Positions 6,868-7,284 of a stretch of 7,284 bases of DNA are shown in pieces. Each line of letters opens with the position of its first letter. Position 1 is the stretch's first letter. The notes below the pieces were generated by a model. It was not told where the DNA came from. It did not search any database and saw only the letters and a program-made list of their open reading frames with translations. A program made the translations under genes and the position numbers. Location: positions 1 to 7,284 of the forward strand of contig DATJFH010000074.1 of the NCBI GenBank assembly GCA_035495815.1, written 5' to 3'. The DNA comes from DATJFH01 sp035495815 (GTDB taxonomy: Bacteria > Acidobacteriota > Terriglobia > Bryobacterales > Bryobacteraceae).

Positions 6868-7284
6868 TTGCTTTCCATCAAAGACATTTCCATGCGCTAC
6901 GGCGCCCGTATCCTGTTCGAGGACGTCACTGCCACGTTTCTGGCCGGCCGGCGGTATGCCATCACCGGTCCGAACGGCGCCGGCAAGTCCACATTGATGA
7001 AAATCCTGTCCGGCGAGCTCGAGCCCTCCCGGGGGTCGGTGATGCGTCCCAGGAAGATCGGCGTCCTGCGCCAGGATCAGTTCGCGTTTGATTCCTACCG
7101 CGTCCTGGACACGGTGATCATGGGAAACGGTCCGCTCTGGAGCGCGCTCCAGGATCGCGAGATGCTGTACGCCAAGGATCCCGCCGAGCTCACCGACGAG
7201 GACGGCATGCGCCTCGGCGAGCTGGAAGGCATCGTAGGGGACGAAGGCGGCTACACGGCCGAGACCGACGCCGCCACGCTGCTG
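6868..7284 (+). CDS. ybiT: ABC-F family ATPase, YbiT-like (3'-truncated)
   Basis: The first 139 residues of an ABC-F protein are present; the gene runs off the window. ABC-F proteins are soluble ATPases without membrane segments that bind the ribosome and help translation. Visible parts are the N-terminal strand LSIKDISMRYG (2-12), Walker A GPNGAGKST (34-42) and the Q-loop region LRQDQFAF (67-74). Next come VLDTVIMG and an acidic helical stretch with LTDEDGMRLGELE, which match the E. coli YbiT pattern as I remember it. The TTG start gives the same spacing to the MRYG motif as YbiT has from its Met to MQFG. The signature motif, Walker B and the second ATPase domain lie outside the window. The gene is divergent from the receptor gene. 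YbiT-type identity is by motif resemblance; EttA or Uup types are less likely because of the RQDQFAF and LDTVIMG segments. Confidence 0.9.
   Translation, partial: MLSIKDISMRYGARILFEDVTATFLAGRRYAITGPNGAGKSTLMKILSGELEPSRGSVMRPRKIGVLRQDQFAFDSYRVLDTVIMGNGPLWSALQDREMLYAKDPAELTDEDGMRLGELEGIVGDEGGYTAETDAATLL

Noticed and set aside
6698..6997. A plus-strand frame of 99 codons across the divergent promoter region and into the ABC-F gene
   Set aside because: It overlaps the clear ABC-F coding frame with its Walker A motif, and its own product shows no recognisable features.

Overview
The window looks like a piece of a GC-rich Acidobacteria chromosome, most likely of the Solibacter/Bryobacter type. This is inferred from the kinds of protein present, not from any marker gene. 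The main clue is a long Oar-like outer-membrane receptor with an N-terminal carboxypeptidase-regulatory-like domain, a family those genomes carry in many copies. It sits near a secreted di-haem cytochrome c and an alpha/beta hydrolase of the prolyl-oligopeptidase type.

Layout: (1) positions 2-1579, plus strand: the C-terminal 525 residues of a serine hydrolase whose N-terminus lies before the window. (2) 1580-1855: a convergent intergenic gap with GC-rich hairpins and no convincing gene. (3) 1856-3346, minus strand: a 496-residue exported cytochrome c with two CxxCH haem sites, a perfect TATAAT box and a good ribosome binding site. (4) 3505-6699, minus strand: a 1064-residue TonB-dependent receptor/Oar-like protein with a signal peptide, regulatory-like domain, plug, barrel and terminal Phe, with its own promoter candidate and a terminator-like hairpin. 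(5) 6700-6867: a divergent promoter region. (6) 6868 to the window end, plus strand: the first 139 residues of an ABC-F ATPase closely resembling YbiT, starting at TTG.

The receptor and the cytochrome point the same way but appear to be separate transcription units: a hairpin with a T-run follows the receptor and a TATAAT box precedes the cytochrome. The receptor, cytochrome and hydrolase all belong to types that act in the cell envelope or outside the cell, and could serve nutrient uptake and respiration. The sequence does not show that they act in one pathway. The ABC-F gene is a translation factor and probably unrelated.

I found no mobile element, CRISPR array, RNA gene or defence system, and nothing that amounts to a new biological system. 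The points most worth a second look are the very short gap between the TATAAT box and the TTG start of the ABC-F gene, the lower GC content and different codon use of the cytochrome gene, the unassigned C-terminal region of the hydrolase, and the tandem hairpins in the convergent gap.
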